DNA from: Calycina herbarum
Lineage: Eukaryota > Ascomycota > Leotiomycetes > Helotiales > Pezizellaceae
NCBI GenBank assembly: GCA_001414485.1
Contig: LLEY01000032.1
Location: 413,657-477,656, forward strand
DNA length: 64,000 bases
Direction of reading: 5' to 3'
Shown piece by piece: positions 60,863 through 64,000 of the stretch. The position numbers and the translations under genes are program-made. Below the pieces are notes generated by a model, which was given only the letters and a program-made list of their open reading frames with translations, was not told the origin of the DNA and did not search any database. Position 1 is the first letter of the stretch, and each line of letters starts with the position of its first letter.

Positions 60863-61706
60863 ATGGCTTCCGCAACTGGGATCCCGGACGGTATTCCAAA
60901 CACATCACCCCATCGAGACGAGGAAGGGCGGGGAGAAGATGAACCACTTCTCGGTCGTCGTGGAGATGCCTCTCAACCAGAGGGGAGAGCACTCTACCAC
61001 AATTCTTATAGCGGTAAGATCGATTGTACTCGCAACTTTCTCCTCGCTCCAACTAACTTTCCCAGGCACCGCCATCATTGCCCAAGCTGGTATCATCCTA
61101 CTTACAGCATCCGTTTGGGCCAATGTTTTTCTCAACGAGCTACTACCCTTCGTCTCTCCTCATCCACTTCTAAATTCAGCCGGGATATTATTCATAACCC
61201 AGGCAATTTTAATCGTGCAACCCACGCACACACCCCAGCAAAAACGACAAGGCACAATTGCCCACTTCACACTTAACAACCTGGGCCTCGATGCCCTTAT
61301 AGCTGGCCTGGTCATCATCGAATATAACAAATTCCACCAAGACCCTCCCCACCATTTCCAATCCGTCCACTCGATCCTCGGCCTCATCACCTACATCCTG
61401 CTACTCCTTCAAGCTTCGGTTGGCTTCACGGCGTATTTCGTGCCCAAGTTATATGGGGGAGTGAACCAGGCGAAATCGCTCTATAAATGGCACAGGATCA
61501 GTGGATATATCGTTCTTGTATTTATGTTGGCTACGGTCTGTGCTGCCACCCAGACTGATTATAACATAAATGTGTTGGATATCAAGCTTTGGGCTGTTCT
61601 TATTTCTTCCTTGTTGATTCTTATTGGGGTCTTCCCAAGGATCAAGAAGGAGAAACTCGGAATTGTTAAGCCAAAGCCAGTTGCAAGTGGTGCATTTGGA
61701 CAATGA
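60863..61706 (+). CDS. Cytochrome b561-type transmembrane protein
   Basis: Two exons, 60863-61013 and 61066-61706, with a 52-bp intron (branch CTAAC), giving 263 aa. A hydrophilic N-terminal tail (about 50 residues) carries EDEPLL, an acidic dileucine signal of the kind used for vacuolar or endosomal sorting. Five to six membrane helices follow. The four His expected for two b-type haems can be placed: H in SPHPLLNSAG, H in AHFTLN, H in HSILGLITYILLLLQ and H in YKWHRISGYIVL. This pattern fits the cytochrome b561/ferric-reductase transmembrane family, which carries electrons across membranes, often from ascorbate. No DOMON domain is present. The splice G|GC ACC joins the tail to the first helix without loss of frame. 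Substrate and exact membrane are not determined. Confidence 0.82.
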
Positions 61707-62737
61707 AGGAAGAAATCCAGCAAAATTATCTAACAAGATACCGGTGGAAAACGAACAAAATGACTGAGATGGAGGTGCAGATTTGTTAAGGGTTGTCGGC
61801 GCATCTGGGAGGTGGAATGGAGTTTGGGATGGTAGGATATGGTTTGTCTTTTCAGGGCGTTGCACATATGAAATCTAATAGTTTTTTCTTGACCACGATC
61901 CTTTGCCCCATTTCCCAATTTTCAACACAGAGAAATTCCGAAAGCTGCCAGATAAAGAGATGAAGTACATCCTCCACCTGTATGGTTGTTATTCCCTGCT
62001 GCTACTTTCCCCATTGTGTTTCTGCCTTTACAACCTAATTTTCAAAGGCCTCTCCAAAAGGAAGTTCATTGTAGTTGAGTACTTATCTTTCACCTTTACT
62101 AGGAACAATCAGGATTCCTTGGCAGCTGATGCAAGGATTTAGTGACTCTTCGCCTCTATTCACTAACTTAACATCACCTATGCTGACCTTTTCTCTGCAG
62201 AACGCTTCACCTCATGACCCACTTCAAATGAATTTCACTACCATCCAAATTCCATGTCAATAACTTCAACGTTCTTTCCGGTACAGCCATCTCATTGAAC
62301 ACCGCTTCAACAATTATCTTCAATTCCCATTCTGGTATCCTATTAGTCTTCCGAGGATTGGAACAATAGCACTTTACAGGGTCATCTCCACAGACTTTAG
62401 CGGACCTCGGGGTCTTACTAACTTCATCTTCTACCAACAACTTCCGCTTTGGATTTCACCTTTGAAATTGCCACAAGCAGTTCTACATTTACTCACCACA
62501 AACTCTCCCCCCCACTTGGTCCTCACATCAGCTCATAAAATCTGGACCCCAGCTAGTCTTTTTATTTGTTCGTTCACCCTCGACTTTCCTCTCCTTTCCA
62601 CAACCCGCACTGTCTAAATCAGATAACTGACTCAACTATCAGACAACCTCACCCCCAAATCTATCAAACAAAACATACTCCAATATCACCCTCGGGATCG
62701 ATAACCTCTCACCTCGGTCGCCACTCCACTTGCCACA
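61707..62737. other. Intergenic stretch
   Basis: 1.03 kb between two plus-strand genes. Pyrimidine-rich sequence directly upstream of the 2EXR gene suggests its leader. No gene or RNA recognised. Confidence 0.5.
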
Positions 62738-63691
62738 ATGCCACCTCAGAAGAAGGCAGCACCCATGAAGAAGGCAGCGCTCATGAAGAAGGCAGCGCTC
62801 ATGAAACTAATGACACCTAAGAAGCAAGCAGCGTCTAAGAAGCAAGAGTCATCGGCTGAACTAATGGAACTGGATACTCCTGTGGCTCCTCGCAAAAAGA
62901 TACGGACTTTCCCACAGTTCAACAAATTACCCATCGAAGTTCGCTATCGTATTTACAGATACGCTTCTTTCCCTGGTCGCCTCATCCGTGCCAAATGGGA
63001 TTCCAAAACATTGCCCGACCGTTTCCATGTTTCCTACATGTTTGAAGCAGGTCCAGTTCCTACCGTCCTCCACCTTGACAAGGAAGCCCGTGGAGAAGCC
63101 TTGAAATATTTCCAACAGATTCCCACCTCTATCACCTTCACGGAGAAGGAAGTAGAGTGGAATAGAAAGATTTACGTCAACGATGTGGACCGCATCAGTT
63201 TTGTCAACTTTTCAACTTCCAAGGACATATTGACCGTCGTTAGAACACTTGCCAAGAGCATCCCTATCACTCATCTTCTATTCAAGGATGCGCTGGCGGA
63301 CAAACTCATCTCAGAAAAAGACCACATGTTGTCCCACTTGCCTCCCAAGACGGGGACTCCGACCAAACTGCTCTTCGACTTGGTAGTGGAACATCCCAAT
63401 CTCCAGTCCATCGATTTTGTTCTTGACAAGACGTATTTTTCTGAGGGCCTTAAGCCTTGGAGTTACAATGTCTACAAATTTCCAGCCTCTTACTACGAGA
63501 CGGGAATTTTTGGAAGTCGTAGGGCGCCTTGGTTCTGGGATAACCTGTCGGGTGTCTGGGAGCTGGCCACTGAGGAAAATTGTGGTCGGTATAGAGATAC
63601 GAAGAAGTGGGGTACCTTCTTGGAGAAGAATCCTCAATGGGTTGGACCGAAGTTTAGCATTATCGGTGTCAAGTGTATCAAGAGACTTTAA
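62738..63691 (+). CDS. 2EXR-domain protein with Lys-rich repeat N terminus
   Basis: Intronless, 317 aa. The N terminus is basic and repetitive: MPPQKKAAPMKKAALMKKAALMKL arises from an 18-bp unit tandemly duplicated at 62765-62800 plus a diverged copy before it. It may act as a nuclear localisation or nucleic-acid-binding tail. Residues about 58-100 (TFPQFNKLPIEVRYRIYRYA, then SFPGR) are the 2EXR motif, an F-box-like start common in large, poorly characterised families of Leotiomycetes and other Pezizomycotina. The remainder (LHLDKEARGEALKYFQ, VDRISFVNF, PNLQSIDFVLDK) follows the usual family pattern. No biochemical role is known. Such genes expand in accessory regions of plant-associated fungi. 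Confidence 0.85.
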   Translation: MPPQKKAAPMKKAALMKKAALMKLMTPKKQAASKKQESSAELMELDTPVAPRKKIRTFPQFNKLPIEVRYRIYRYASFPGRLIRAKWDSKTLPDRFHVSYMFEAGPVPTVLHLDKEARGEALKYFQQIPTSITFTEKEVEWNRKIYVNDVDRISFVNFSTSKDILTVVRTLAKSIPITHLLFKDALADKLISEKDHMLSHLPPKTGTPTKLLFDLVVEHPNLQSIDFVLDKTYFSEGLKPWSYNVYKFPASYYETGIFGSRRAPWFWDNLSGVWELATEENCGRYRDTKKWGTFLEKNPQWVGPKFSIIGVKCIKRL

Positions 63692-64000
63692 GTTGGGGAG
63701 AAGTGTTGGGAGGATGGATGTTTGGTTGTGATTCTCGGGGACTTGGGTTCATTCTCACGAGACATCGACCTCATGGCTGCACAACCTTACAACGTCGTCT
63801 TCAACATGCCGAATCCACCAACCTCGAACCCTCACAGAACATATTACAACAAAATTTGCCTAAACGGAAGACCTACGAACATCGAAATTTATCGAAGCAC
63901 GAAATCTCATCTCAACAAAAATTGCCGAATTGGCAAGGTTACAAACACAAATCATCAATCATCGTCGCATCATTAAAATTTACAATTATCGCACCTACCC
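63692..64000. other. Right edge, non-coding
   Basis: 309 bp after the 2EXR stop. An open frame is present but lacks any family feature. Nothing else seen. Confidence 0.45.

Overview
The window is nuclear DNA from a filamentous ascomycete (Pezizomycotina). Genes carry short introns, mostly 46-60 bp, with GT..AG ends and CTAAC/CTGAC-like branch sites. The gene content fits: a HET-domain protein, a two-RNase III fungal Dicer, a Zn2Cys6 factor, a 2EXR protein, an Anp1-type GT62 mannosyltransferase and a RIP-like AT-rich repeat. A Leotiomycete (Helotiales-like) is my best guess, from gene flavour only.

Left end (1-9.6 kb) is accessory DNA. The 3' end of a fungal bifunctional labdane-type diterpene cyclase (CPS/KS family) runs off the left edge. 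Next come two divergently transcribed cytochrome P450 genes sharing a 772-bp promoter full of palindromes, then a HET-domain gene. This looks like one flank of a diterpene (gibberellin- or pimarane-like) gene cluster. The first P450 is of the CYP68/CYP503 kind. The second lacks the Arg of the helix-K ExxR motif.

From 10.3 to 45.3 kb lies mostly conserved core genome: TAP42 (PP2A regulator), Dicer-like 1, a short Zn2Cys6 factor, U2 snRNP B'', V-ATPase subunit D (nine exons, two of 10-11 bp), the splicing factor Syf1, a small conserved fungal protein, a Myb-like-domain protein, exosome subunit Mtr3, the Golgi mannosyltransferase Anp1, and the Golgi Arf-GEF Gea/GBF1. Several pairs are head to head (TAP42/DCL1, VMA8/SYF1) or tail to tail (U2B''/VMA8).

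From 45.3 to 51.2 kb there is a 5.9-kb stretch with no gene I can support, lying between the 3' ends of two convergent genes. It holds an ~830-bp hAT-like element almost stripped of CpA (RIP-like) and, at 49.5-50.2 kb, an unexplained dispersed array of a GCTTACTCG motif alternating with CCCCCAAA blocks.

The right end (51.2-63.7 kb) holds a TBC Rab-GAP, an ankyrin + DIL protein, allantoicase (ureide catabolism), a cytochrome b561-type membrane protein and a 2EXR protein. Exon boundaries were derived by hand from splice sites and reading-frame continuity; all multi-exon models sum to whole codons. No tRNA, rRNA or snRNA gene was recognised.
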